A stretch of 64,000 nucleotides of DNA from Papilionanthe hookeriana x Papilionanthe teres (lineage: Eukaryota > Streptophyta > Magnoliopsida > Asparagales > Orchidaceae). The DNA lies in the NCBI GenBank assembly GCA_022702705.1, contig CM040430.1:74837239-74901238 (forward strand), in the 5' to 3' direction. Made by a program: the position numbers and the translations under genes. The notes beneath the pieces were generated by a model that did no database searches, was not told the DNA's origin, and saw only the letters and a list, made by a program, of their open reading frames with translations. Position 1 is the stretch's first letter, and the number at the start of each line of letters is the position of its first letter. Below are positions 11,600 through 24,200 of the stretch, piece by piece.

Positions 11600-13970
11600 T
11601 GACCTCATTCTTGATGAGGTCTTCTCTCCTTCTTTTTAGTACTTAGGATCTAGCCTTAGGCTTTTCCTTTGACTATCCTAGAGGATTAGAATTGGGACCC
11701 ACCCATTAGAAATTCAAACACCTCTTGACTCCCTGCAAACCCCACAAGCTTGATTGTAGACCCCTAATCACCTAGAGGGTTGAAATCAAATGTGGAGGTT
11801 TAAAGGATGAGTTCCCATAGGACTTCTTGGCCTTAGGAATACCCCGGATGGCCCAGTCCGGTGAGGGTTGACTTGCACATACACTACACTCTCATACACA
11901 TTCCAAGTCCTAAAACCACACTCTCATCCAACTTGACTTCCGACTCATGTAGGTAATTCATAAGGATGGTCCTTAACCCCTAAGCCCTCGGCTAAGAGGG
12001 TTAGGAACAACATAGTGGATGCCTCAAATGAGTCCCTTCATGGCTCATGTGGGCTTGATGTGGCTTCATGGCTCAACCAAAATGATTTCATTCCACTTAC
12101 ATTCACCCAATCTTCAATTTTCCAAATTTTCAATTTTTGACCCGGGACCCTACACCCGACAACTGCTACCCAAAACCCTTGAAACCCCCCAAAATTTGCA
12201 AAATCACCTAAATTACCCAAAATTCTCCAAAATCAATCCTAAACATTGCCTCACCAATAAAATTGATCATCCATACCCAAAAACACCAAAAATTCCAAAA
12301 ATACCTCCCAATACCCTCCAAATACCCAAAATACCCCTCTTAGCCAAAAAATCCAAAAATTCAGAAAATTCCCAGAAAATTCCAGAAAATCCCAAATATT
12401 CCCAATTTCATTTTGTTCAACTACACCATGGGCCAATTTTGTCAATTTACCCCACTTTTATCAAAACCCCCAATTTGACCCATTTTAACCCAAAATGAAC
12501 CCAATGTCAAACCAAACCTACCCAATTGACCTAAATTATGGTCCAATTCAATTCTAAACTTCAATTCAACATCCCCAACACCAATCTAGACCAAATCCAA
12601 GTTCAATTTGATTGACATTTGGATCCAATTTCACTTTTGGCCTTAAAGCCCGATTTGGACCCATGACCCAAACTTAGCCCAAACTCATCCAATTCAACTC
12701 CAATTAACCCCAAATCTTTTCTAAACCTTCCTTAACATCCCCATAAACAAAACACTAACATGATTTGCCCAAAATTTAGACCCAAACCCCACTCGAATTC
12801 AACCCAAAATCAAAAGCCCGATTTTGACCTAAACCCAAACCTAACCCAAATAGGCCCGAACCTCAAAATCAAAACCCAACCAAAGCCAAAACCTCTTTGA
12901 AACACTCCCATAAACATTTCCCAACATTTATTTTACATCAATTTCAACCCTAGCCCAACATTGGCCCAAGTTAGCCTAATTTGACCTATATTGGCCCATT
13001 CATCAAAAAAGCCCAAATCCGACCCAATTCAAACCCAAACCACCCCAATTTGCTCCAAATCACTCATGACCCATCCATGAGCTAAAACCAACATTTGTTT
13101 GGCCCAATCCTTCACAAATTTCCCATCCATAAATTTATTTCCAAACCAAAAGCCCACTTTCTTAAACCTTCCTAAAGCCCATCTCCACCAAAATCCAAAG
13201 GGCAAAATCAATCCAAGGCCCATATGACAAATTCTCTTCATCATGACTTCAATTAAAATCATCCCTAAGTTCAAATCAATCATCAAATGGTTCCAAATCA
13301 AGCCATATGCTAAATTTCCATCAACATGCCAAAATTTCCTTAAACCCATTTCCATGAAATTGACTTGGCTTTTCCCCAAGCCAAAGGTGAGCCATGAAGC
13401 CATGCATGAGCCCCATGGGAGCCATGAGAGCCATGGAATCTACTTTCCACCTCACCGAACCATTAATGGCAAGAGAGGGGATCTCTTTCTTAAACCCTTT
13501 TAAACCCTTTTTTACCTTAATCATGTCGCACACTAAACCATGCTTAGCCACCTCACCATGGATGGAGACTTCACCACTCCTTCTAAGCTGACCTAAATGA
13601 TTCCCTCGGCTAAAAATCGAGGTCTTGGGGAGGTGCACCAAGCCTATTTCCATGGGTTGAACCAAACCGAGCCAAAAATGAGCCTTCTCCCATTCCATTT
13701 AAATCAAACTCCTTTACACATGTCCATGGCTAATTGATTGCACTAAACCCCAGCCACGACCCACACGAACAAGATGGTGACCGGTGCTGGCCGGCCGGCC
13801 ACCGGGCCGCCGGAAAACACCATGGCCGAGACCTTGGGAGGAGCCGAAAAATTCAATTCTCCCTTGCCGAGCCGCCCCAGTGCCCGATGGCCACCATGTG
13901 CTGTTCCTCTCTTGACCTAAGCAGTCGATCCCGAGCCCTAACTCCCCTTGGGAGAGCCTCCGACCATGCC

Positions 13971-14399
13971 TATTTAAACACCACCCCCTCTCGGCCATGA
14001 GAGGTGCTGAACCAAACCTTAAGGAAACTCGCAAAATCATTCCGGATCACTCTCCACACATAGAGCACTTGATCCCCACTGAATTCCGACCACGATTCTC
14101 TCCAAGCTGAGCTCAATTTTGAGCTCAAACTTTAGCCCAAAACCGGGACACTTCTTCACGGTGGATCAATCTTCAAATTGACTGGTCCTACACCTTCACC
14201 GGACCGAGAGGAGAAGTTTCCCACCGCAAGCCCCATCCCCAGGCCACCCAGTTGTTCCAGCCTCCAAGCTTTGTGATCGGCTGTGGTCACTTTCATAGCT
14301 AGACAATTCACCAGGCCAAGGGACTTCACCTGGAGCTTACTTGAACCCAATCGAAGGTGACACAACTCTTAGATCGAAGCTTCACTTCTACGAGCAAAG
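13971..14399 (+). promoter_or_regulatory. E2 5' LTR core promoter and leader
   Basis: TATTTAAA at 13971-13978 lies in a moderately GC-rich context followed by C/T-rich sequence, as in LTR promoters; transcription would start about 30 bp downstream. An AAAG/GTATGA string at 14396-14405 fits a plant 5' splice donor and is kept in all four full LTR copies. A spliced leader is inference. Confidence 0.5.
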
Positions 14400-16589
14400 G
14401 TATGAACTCACTCTTCTTCCCGAGCTTACGGAGATTCTCCATTTAATTTGAATCGATTTCGATGCATGTTCTACCGTATGGATGTATTCGTCTCTTCAAG
14501 ACGAATCCATAGAGCATAAGAACACGAAAATCCGTTGAGAATCGAGTGAGAAATTAGGGTTAGAAGGTCGACGGTCACGGGTTTGCACCAGTCGTAGACG
14601 ATGACTGGGAACCGTTGGATCGCGCCTGTATTGGATGGACGGCTTGGATCGCGTCGGACCAGAAGATGTTACGTGAAAGGCGGGTCCCGGGACGGCTGAG
14701 TCGGATGGCGGCGCCGAATCAGAAGACGACACGCGGCGCTTCGGAGATGCTAAGGTTGACGCGGCGCCGACTCGGATAAGTAGAAAAATAGGGATTTTTC
14801 GATTTATTTAATTCCCTAAACTTCAAAAATTCACAACTTTGTGTAGAAAAATCGAAAAAATAATATAATAATACCCTCTTGCTCGGTGAACGAGAGGAGA
14901 ATAATGTGGAAAAGAAATCATTTAATTTCATCTAGTATTTTATTTTTAATGATTTATTTACCCTCGCATTATTTTAATTCTCCATGCATATAGGAAATTC
15001 ACCATGGCATGAGACCATAGGGCTTTTGAAGCCTCCGAATTTGGAAACATTCTCTGAATTTTCCAAAGTCGAGGCCATCCCTATGAGAAGTTATTGATTT
15101 TTCAAATTCATGTTATCGTTTTGAGTATTTTAAATCTAATAATTAGCATGTTGTGAAATAAATTCTAGGAAAATTTGGTGATGTTTCTTATGACCGAGAG
15201 GACCCTAGGAAAAATAGGTTTTGAATTAATTCACTTGGAATGACCCTAATTGGCTTAAACACCCAAAATAGGTCTTTAATTAATTAGAGCTAATTATACA
15301 TCAAATTGACTTGAAATCAATTCTCCACTGACCTTTAGGATCAGAGGAACCTACCATAAAAATTTGAAGTCAATTGGACTTGGTTAGCCCTACTAAATGG
15401 GTTGATTAAGCTATTTAGCCAATTTAAACTTTGAAAATTCATAACTTTCAAAACACCTTTCAAAAATTCACCAAATTGGTTTTGGAGCCTCTCTGATATT
15501 AGGGGAATTTAAGAAAATTAAAATTTTAATTTTCTAAAAAAGTTGATTTTTTGTATTATTTTAATATTTTAATAATTAAAAAATAATAAAAATCACAAAA
15601 ATAATAAAATTCACCAAAATGTCACATTTTGAATTTTAATCACTTAGGAACAAACCCCATATTTTTCTTAGGTCTCTATGATGAGTTATTAAATTTTAAA
15701 GCCCTAGGGTAATTTTAAAATAAAAAAAAATGTATTTTCTAGCATTTCCATTAAAATAATTCTATTAAATCAGAGAAAAATCAGAAAATTGTAAAAATTG
15801 ATTCTCTGATTTCCTTGATATTAGAGAGATTTTTGAAAAATATAAAATTCATTTTTCAAACTTTATTTTATTTTTAAATTTATTAATACTCCAAAACTCA
15901 AAATAATTATAATAAAAATAATATAATTAAAAAAATCACCAGAATTGGTCCAAGTGGTCCTCTGGTCATTAGGAATGTCCCATAATTTTCTTAAGGACAG
16001 AAGCTTTCCTTGGTCATATTATTAAATTTTCCTTCGAAATCCTTATTTTCCACCAAAAATAATTACATAAATAAATTAAATACAGAAAAATCACATTTTC
16101 TCCTCTAATGTCTTCATTGACCTATGAGTGAAGTCACATAAAAAAATTTCAAATTCATTTGAGCTCAATTTAGTGAGTTATGAAATTATTAAGCTTGAAG
16201 GGCAAAATGGTAATTAAAATTTTAACCCTTAATTAAAACTTTAGGCTTAATAAAATGAAAAGGTAAAATATTTGATCTTAATCTGATTTGGATGATTGAA
16301 ATTTAAATAATTAAAGGGTAGAAACCTATTAAACAATTCAACAATAATTGAAATGAACTTTAATTAAAATAATTAATTAAATTTGGAAGAATAATAAAAA
16401 ATTGGAATTATTAAAATAGGGATGTTATTAGGAAGAGGTTTGTTCTTTAATTTAAGAATCCCTAAATTAATCATCCCAATAATATTTAATTCCTAATTAA
16501 AATGATAATCCAAGTTTAAGATTTAAAATGCTAAAAGACTTAATCATTAAATTAAATTAAAGTTAAAATTACTTAAATCAAACCCTTTT

Positions 16590-16980
16590 AAAATAAAATA
16601 TTAAATTAAAATAAAAAAAAATTAAAAAATTAAATTAAATCAAATTAAATTAAGTTAAATAAAATTGAAACATATTAAATTAAAATAAATTAAAATACAT
16701 TAAATTGAAATTTAAATTAAATCAAATTAAAATTTAAATTAAATTAAATTAAATTAAATTAAATTAAATTAAATTAAATTAAATTAAATTAAATTAAATT
16801 AAATTAAATTAAATTAAATTAAATTAAACTAAATTAAAACTAAATCATATTAAATTAAATCAAGTTAAATTAAATTAAGCTAAATCATATTATATTAAAT
16901 TATATTAAATTAAATTAAATTAAATTAAACCACATTAAATTAAATTAAGTTAAATTAAATTAAATTGAACTAAATATAAC
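16590..16980. repeat. AAATT microsatellite in E2 5' LTR
   Basis: Near-perfect 5-bp repeats of AAATT run from about 16731 to 16826, flanked by degenerate versions. Length differs between LTR copies, consistent with slippage. Confidence 0.95.
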
Positions 16981-19092
16981 ATCACTTAAGACATAAAGAA
17001 ATTCAAAATAAATCTAAAACAACTTGAACACTATTCCAAACTTAAATCCATTAACTAAAATTAAATCATGAACCACTTGAACATCCATTTGCCCTCGAAA
17101 GCTAGTGATGTCATAACTCTTAAGAGGAGTGTTAAATGAAATATTACTTCACTTATAGGATATTCAAATGTCCTAGTTCACTGAGCAAGATAACAAAACT
17201 TGAACTCTCGGACGATTAATTCATTTGTATAATTAAATTCACTTGGACTTAAAACAATCCTAGAAATATTGAAAAGATGTTTAAGATTCGTCTTAAGCAC
17301 TTCCTCGATATGATAGGATATTTATAAGAACAATTGAACTTAGTTGTTCTTTGATGAAGAAAATCGTCCTCAAACTAAAATACAAGAACCTAGATGTCAT
17401 AGGAAATGACTAGTTATAGGATTAGGAACTTGGTAGAAAACCATAACCCTTCCCTTAGCTTTACCTAGGAACTTACTTTAAATGCTTAAATATTCTAAGC
17501 GTGTTTTAAGTGCGGCTTGGGATGACGGGAAGACCATCCGGGTACGCTTTTATTTTATTGCGATTTACTTTACCGCAATTTATTTAATCGCATCGCACTT
17601 ACTTTTCTTGCATGATAAACAATCGTTACATGAAAACCTACACCTTTAGGATAGTCCCTAAAGCTGAAACCAAAACTAAATTAAAAGTCATTACAAGATA
17701 AAATTCACCGCCACAACATTTCAAAATATAAGACAACTCGAGATTTAATCACAAACGAACAACAAAACTACAACTACATCTAAATTAAAACGTCTTGTTG
17801 GATGATCGGGAATACCTCGGATGATGTAACCTACGTGTTGCTAACGGGATTTCCCACGGTCTAAATGAAAGTGTGGAACTCATTCGGTTGAGTTTAGCAA
17901 ATTCATACGGACTAAGTGAATCCGATAAAAATAACGATGCGGAAGGATGGAACCGTGGGATCTTAACCGGTGTTGTTATAATCAACTTTAAGATTTGTTT
18001 AATTAAAATATTAAAAACACCTGGATTTTAAGATTTTCTCTAAACCCGAACACTTTTCTCACCTCCTGATTTATGATTTCTAAAATTAAACCACTACAAC
18101 AACAAGGAGCTCGGAGCATGGTGGGCAGCACGGCCATCGTCATCAGCAAAACTCGGATCTACTTCAACAAAACTTTCCTTAGAACTAAATAACTAAGCCA
18201 TAGGACTTCGAGGTAGTTTGCCTAGTGCAACATAAATCCTCAACTCTTCGTTAGGCATTTGCATGATCATGTCATGTAAATTAAGCCCTATACCGGTCTT
18301 AGGACTCGAGGTAGTCGTTTGGTACGACATAAACCCTCATATCTTCGAAGGCTATTTGTATGATTTTATCATACAAATATAAGTCCTAATTAATTAAAAT
18401 TAGCGAAGATCAAAACATTAAATAAATATTAGGATTTTCCTAAATCCAAGCCAAACAATAGGATAGTCGGGAAATTACCGAAGTTCACTTCGAATCTGTG
18501 ATTTCTCCTACCTTTCTTCCTTCGAATTCCCAAAACAAAATGTTCCAAACTTGATCCATTCCCTATTGAAATTCTAAAATTCAATCCATTGAAAACTTAA
18601 ACTTTGAGATTCTTGAGAGCAGAACTACTGATTATTATCGAGAGTTTTCTTAGGTGATTCCCGTCACTTAAGATGTAATTAACTATAGGGGCTTGCCCTT
18701 ATAGAGAATTTTAAAGAACCTGGAGTAATATAAACCCTGTTTAATGTTTTCATATTAAACGGGGAATTTGTCGGCTTATAAAATTGGTTCGCGGACCAAA
18801 CGGATGTCACGAAATCTTCTAGTTTATTTAATCGAGCCCCATCATCAAGCAATGTGTCCATTCTTCGGGATAGATACATGGTTTGTGATGCGGTGCTCGT
18901 TTATATAAACTATTCGGGATGTGAGATCAGTTTGATTTCATATCTTAAAATTTTCAAATTTAAAATTATTTTCAAAATCAAATATTACTTTTCAAATTAT
19001 TTATTTAAATTAAATTAAAATTCGCCGACAATTTCGTAGGCGACCCCTTTTCCAAATAAAACACCAAAACCTAAAAATATGCCGACAATTTA

Positions 19093-19110
19093 CGGCGACT
19101 CACGTAGGGA
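19093..19110 (+). promoter_or_regulatory. E2 primer-binding site, altered
   Basis: CGGCGACTCACGTAGGGA aligns with the tRNA-Arg site of E1 and E3. The differences fall at the two CTG triplets (CTGG to ACGG, GCTG to ACGT). They are either decay or sequencing error at methylated CHG sites. Confidence 0.75.
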
Positions 19111-19510
19111 TAATTCTCTCTCCATTTTTAATCGGATAGTTCTGCTTTCAAAAATCCGTAGTGTATTCATGTCCCTAATGGATCAAACTACCCTTCTTTC
19201 CGTTGGAATACTATGTTCATTTCTACCTTGAATGAGTATAGCCAACATTCTCTCGGATTTAGGAGCCACTGTTTAGACACCCCTAAACAGAGAGGTTCCG
19301 AGATCCTTTTACCTCATTTCGATGTGGGGTGGACCCCGATAGGTGTTAGTTTAGGAGTGATCCTTCGAGTCGAGAAGTCTTGCATAAGACTTTCTTTTCC
19401 TTTCCAACTACGAATCGGATTCATTACCTTCTCTACACCTTTGAACATTCCGTTCTAAATAAACAAACCCTCTAATGAATGACTCTTTTAACAAATATAC
19501 ATGAACAAGA
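19111..19510 (+). other. E2 untranslated leader between PBS and gag
   Basis: About 400 bp homologous to the E1 leader at 2769-3186. No convincing ORF. Short open stretches are not conserved between copies. Confidence 0.6.
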
Positions 19511-20950
19511 ATGTGTTCGGACACTTTTTGTTTCCTTTCTTTTCGTCTCGATGAGAAGAAGCATAACTTGGGATCGACAATCGGAATCTACCTGCGAAAT
19601 GGAAGCCCCAAAGCTGATTTTCTCGCTTCACCAATGGTGGACTTCGCCGTTTACAAGGATGAGCTGCCCGACAATGGGATCATCCGGTTTGGATAAGGAT
19701 TCGAGAACACAAATGTCGAGATCGCTGACGTTACCCTTTTCGCACGATGGACAAAGTGCCGAAGCGAGAAACCCATGATTGAGTTCGACCTTAAGTCGAC
19801 TCGAGAATTTCCTCCTCTGCAAAGGGTTCCAGCTGAGAGGAATACTGCTGTCCATGGAGGACCGTTATCTCTACCCCACCGGTCTAGTCGTCTCTCGCAC
19901 CTACCCGGCTCCGCCGAACCGAAGGGAAGGAAGTTCAAATTTGTAACGAGCATGTTACGATGGAGGTACGGATTCCGTGCAAGACCTTCTGTTTTTGAAA
20001 TTGGGTCCAGCTCAAGGGTTCCACCCCTAACACGGACTCAGAGGAGAAACAGAGGCAGGAAGATTGCCAGGAAGGCCAGAGGCTGCTGAAGTCGCTTTCT
20101 TAGAAGAAATCCCTGAGTACACACCACTACTCGAATACATACCATTGCTTGAATATACACCCCTTTCGGAAGGAAGTAGATTCCATCCCCTTTCCGCCGC
20201 AGCTGACGAGGAAAATGTCCACAGGATTGCCTCTACATTACCTCGACCCGTATATTATAGCGACAACAGAAAGAAAAGGGCAAGGATTACACCATTTGCC
20301 CGACTACAGACTGTGGTTGAGAAGTTAGCAAAGAAATAAAAATGCCCCGTGTCAGAAATTTTAAGAAGGATAGGGCGGGTGCCGGCCAAATCCCGTCTTG
20401 GGCCACGAGTAGAACTCGCTATCGCTTGCGAAGAGCCTAATAAGAAGATGAAGGCTAGTTCACCTGTTGTTGTTTCAGGTTTACAGATCAGGGAGGATAC
20501 CACCTTCCAGCATTCAGCTGATAGACCATCCGGTCCTAGGCCTTCTACTGCTAGAAGGATGGTATGGCGTCCCACTACCGGCCAATTAAGACCGAAACAA
20601 CGACCGGAAAAGGAAAGTCTCGTCGGGAGACTTGAGTCCGAAGAAAGTGCTACCGCGATAAAGGGGACTCATGAGAAAGAAACCGACAATTATCACATGA
20701 CAACTGCGAGGATGTACGGAAAAGACCACTAGAAGATGTTATGGAAAAGCTAAGAGCCGATATTCGGCGACTAGCAAGGGAAAGAGAAGAGAAATTCGGA
20801 GATGAAGTTGACTCGTCGAGTTCATGGATGATGAATATGCGAGAAATTAACATGGTTGAAACGCGAGCTTCGTCGGCCTCACAAGGTGCTCCTGCGGCCG
20901 CAGAAGAGAGGAGCCGAAGTAATGAGAAGGCGAGCTTCAGAGAAAGATGA
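19511..20950 (+). pseudogene. gag: E2 Gag N-terminal region, frameshifted
   Basis: Co-linear with the 483-aa E1 ORF: MCSDTFCFLSFRLDEKKHN start, KDELPDNGIIRFG, the basic TRTQRRNRGRKIARKARG patch (about 20030-20080), the Tyr/Leu/Glu repeats (about 20115-20170), the YSDNRKKRARITPFARLQT block and the C-terminal charged helix. At least six frameshifts separate these pieces. The pre-ATG string CTGCGAAATGG differs from the E1 form only around a CTGCAG-like site. Function is unknown beyond being the Gag extension. Confidence 0.8.
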
Positions 20951-21850
20951 TACGATCGCCCAAATGGCAAAAAGGATGGAAGAGATGGGCGTAGCCCTAG
21001 CCACTCTCCGGAGTCGAGTTCAACCCCAAAGAGAAACACCCCGGAAGTTATTCACATTGTAGACGGAGGAAAGGAGATTACATCCGTCAACGGGGATGAT
21101 CGATTAAAGAAGGATACAACACAAAGTATGATTCGGAAAAGGATATCAAGAGCTTGGTGGAACGGCGAGTGCGAGAAGCCTTGGCACAATCGAAGAGCGG
21201 GACATCCATTCGGACGGGTAGACCTTACCCCGAAGAATTCGACGACGTCCGATATCCGAAAGGCTTTGTACCACCTCTGTTCAAGACCTTTGATGGAGCC
21301 GAAAACCCTCGGCGGCATGTTGCACATTTTCGTGCCGGTTGTTGCAATGCGGCGGAAGTGATGCTTTACTCTTCCGACAATTTGTTGAGCGACTCGTCGG
21401 GGATCGCCTTTGATTGGTATGCGGAATTACCGAACGGCTCGGTGAAGACATTTTCGGAATTAGAAAACCTCTTCATCGAGCGATTTGCCGGAGCTCGGCA
21501 CCACATCACTATAGGTGATTTAGTGGTAGAGAAGCGAAGCCGAATGAAACCTTGGTGGACTACATACTTCGATGGAGGAACCTAAGTATGAAGTGTGAGC
21601 CACGATTACTAAGAACATCATGCGATCGGCATTTTACTAAAAAGCATCCATGGCCCGATAGCACTTCTCCTCGAGGGATTTACTTATTAAGACTTTCGAG
21701 AAGTTGTTAAGCGAGGCCGGAAGCTTGCTAGAGGAGGCGAAGCAATTAAGTTTCACTCAGATAAAACGGACAAACGAAGCCCGTGAAAACTTTTGAAAAG
21801 AAGTCCGGGATCGTCGCGGCGGTCGATAAAGGCAAGCAGCCGATCGAAAT
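20941..21850 (+). pseudogene. gag: E2 Gag capsid-like domain
   Basis: The open piece 21154-21585 (143 aa) covers most of the Retrotrans_gag domain: YPKGFVPPLFKTFDG, HVAHFRAGCCNAAEVMLYSS, SGIAFDWYAELPNGSVKTF, FIERFAGARHHITIGDLVVE. It is the best preserved copy of this domain here. The upstream coiled-coil-like AQMAKRMEEMGVALATL segment is in another frame, and the tail after 21585 is shifted again. It would assemble the cytoplasmic capsid. Confidence 0.87.
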
Positions 21851-21859
21851 ATCGTCGAA

Positions 21860-22520
21860 CGGCCGCATCAACCTCGACGAGTTACCGGCAACCCCGAGCC
21901 CGGCTATCAGTCATCTCAACGGTATGAACAACCGCCTCGTCCACAACGTACGTTTAGGGAGTTCCGAGCGAGGAGTATCCGTTCGAGAATGAGGCGAGTC
22001 CGAAAATGTTCCGCGACTCGATGAAGACTCCGGATTTCCAGCTGCCAGAGCCTAAAAGACCAGAAGAAGTCGACAAGAAAGGTGATCCCAACTTTTGCCC
22101 TTACCACCGGATGCTTGGGCACAAGATAGAAGATTGTATTACCTTCAAAAGTTGGCTCAATGACAATCTTCGGATAGGGAATATAACGATTCCGAAAGAA
22201 TACATGAAGGAACCCCAGAAAGGAGGTTCCGTCAATGTTATCTCGACGGATTTCATTGTTCGATAGATCCCTATGCGTCCGATGATGGATGGACTACCGC
22301 TTGGACAAAGTCTTCGAAGAAGGTTTTGGATCACATCCAGACCGCTTCGGTGCGAGCCTCGATTCGAGTTCGAAAGCTGTCGAGTCGGTCGTTATCACTT
22401 GCGATAGAAGAACCACCTCGACAAGAGACAATTGAAGAAAAGAAGAAAATTGACAAAGAAGAGAGACCGAGGCACCTAAGGCTAGGCTAGGGGCTGCTTA
22501 TCCTAGGATAGTTGTTTCGA
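21860..22520 (+). pseudogene. gag: E2 Gag nucleocapsid region
   Basis: The zinc knuckle CPYHRMLGHKIEDC lies at 22096-22137 in an 86-aa open piece (22006-22266). A single-base loss near 22262 breaks the frame before the acidic EEPP/Glu/Lys tail, which can still be followed to about 22500. Confidence 0.82.
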
Positions 22521-22559
22521 TTCGGGGAGAAATCCCTCGAACCTCGACTCCGTATGATT

Positions 22560-23655
22560 ATCCGCTCACTCCGGTGGGATCTTATAATGATGAGGGTTAT
22601 GGCGTTGGCTACGTTTTGACTTGTTTCTAACGATTACGTAACTAGCGACAATCAACCTAATCCGGACGTCGATTCCGATACAAATGACAATTCTCGAATC
22701 ATACACAATCTCGACGATCATAATGATGAAGAAGACATCCACCGAGGAGGCTACGAGAGTTCGACGAGCAACGAATCTATTTGCGAGTTTCGAGGAGCTC
22801 CGATCACAATAGAGTTAGAGCCTTCGGACTCCGAAGCTAATCTCGAAGAACTTGTCATTCCAATTCGAAGGAGACACCGGCAAACTCAATGCTAAATTCG
22901 GAAGAAATCACGGAAGTCGACTTAAGAAGTGGAAGAGTTTTACCTCCGAGAATGGGTCCGAAGGACGAAGGAAAGCGGTGGTTGTTCGGGAAGAACCAAC
23001 CTCGGCGGAAGAAATACCCATTCGAGAAGAAAACGAGGCACATGAAAACAAAGTGGACTACGATGTGCTAGCCCATCTTAGGAAACTACCGACCGAGCGA
23101 GCATCTACGACGCTCTCATCTTATCAAAGGAGATGAGAGAAGCTCTGATCAAGGCCTTACTTGATCCAGAAATTTGCTTAGCTCAAATGGCCGGAGATTT
23201 CTTAGATGAGGTTTGCTCGTTAAACGATCAGCGAGGTGTTACCTTCACGGACAACGACCTACTACTTGGGACAGCAGACCACAACCGACCCTTGTACATT
23301 TCAGTTACAATTGGGAAGTTTACACTCTCAAGAGTATTGGTGGATCCAGGAGCATCAATCAATATAATGAATCTTCGAACGCTAGCATACTTGGAAATTG
23401 ATGCTCGCGAGCTCGAAGCGGATAAAATGTTATTAAGAGGATTCGACCGGAAAGGAGAAAGAGCCCTCGGATCAATAACCTTGCTAATGAAGACCGGTGA
23501 CTTAGCAAAGACAACAGCGAAATTTCACATAATTGATTCGAAACGTCGTTCAACGGTCTACTTGGGCCGACCATGGATACATGAAAATAGGATGGTACCA
23601 TCATCTCTACATCGATGCATTAAATACTACGATGGAGGGGAACGAGTGTATTAAA
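22560..23655 (+). pseudogene. pro: E2 linker and aspartic protease, domain intact
   Basis: The acidic linker (about 22560-23130) is frameshifted, but 23133-23654 is open for 173 aa and spans the whole protease: LVDPGASINIMNLRTL with Asp at 23343-23345, a hydrophobic-Gly region, and LGRPWIHENRMVPSSLH at about 23563-23610. Family knowledge: retropepsin-type homodimer processing Gag-Pol. The DPG active site replaces DSG/DTG in all three copies, so it is a family feature and not decay. Confidence 0.88.
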
Positions 23656-24200
23656 GGTGACTTACGACCGTTCTCCGTACATGAAATCGGAATCCATTAA
23701 GATGCGACTTATTATGCACCTCCGAAGAAAACAATCTTCTCCGAGAGATACCATGACAAATGAAGCAAAGGAAATTTGGGACAACGAAGAACCTGAAATT
23801 CTAGTCCGACGGTCACTCACCACTCCCTTACGGCGAGATGGTGAAGGTTTCTCCACGACTCGCATCCGAGGTCGAGGCCGGGGACGAGGTCGTGGCGAGA
23901 GACGTTAGGACGATTGGACGGAGGAAACCGGCCATCAATGTTGATTGGGAAGATAGTTACGAAGAAGAAAAAGAAATCAAACAAGAAGCGAGCGACAATA
24001 AGTCGGAAGAAGCCGCAATTCGGAATCCCTCTCGAAGATGAAAGAAACGAAGAATATAAATCGATGTACGAGAAGATTAACCACTATGTACATACTTATG
24101 ACCACGACCCCGATCCATTCTAATAAGATCGAGGGTATGGAGGTCAAAGAGGTACGTAGCGGTGGTCGCAAAGCCCATCAAATTCTACCAGTGGTCTCGT
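23656..24200 (+). pseudogene. pol: E2 protease-RT spacer, interrupted by E3
   Basis: Arg/Gly-rich and acidic segments match E1 7494-7890. The coding homology ends within the string ACCAGTGGT at 24187-24195, exactly where the E3 LTR begins. It resumes at 51730 with GTGCTCCTTCC. In the uninterrupted E3 copy these two strings are adjacent. Confidence 0.88.

Larger units (their letters stand above)
11600..19087 (+). repeat. E2 5' LTR (7.49 kb)
   Basis: It begins TGACCTCATT, including a perfect 8-bp inverted repeat GACCTCAT/ATGAGGTC around a 5-nt loop, and ends in GCCGACA. In order it holds an A/C-rich, G-poor block (about 12150-13250), a TATA box (13971), a leader with a candidate splice donor (14399/14400), a GC-rich patch (about 14560-14780), a long AT-rich region (about 14800-16700), an AAATT array, a region with unique complexity (about 17000-18250), and the U5 end with a TCGCC/GGCGA hairpin near 19023-19043. 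No ORF of gene quality is present. At 7.4-7.5 kb it exceeds the few-kb LTRs usual in Ogre elements. Confidence 0.92.

Noticed and set aside
11600..19087. LTR at 11600 as the 3' LTR of E1
   Set aside because: Its subtype pairs with 59240, not with the E1 LTR; E1 lacks the integrase-to-LTR region and unrelated DNA lies between.
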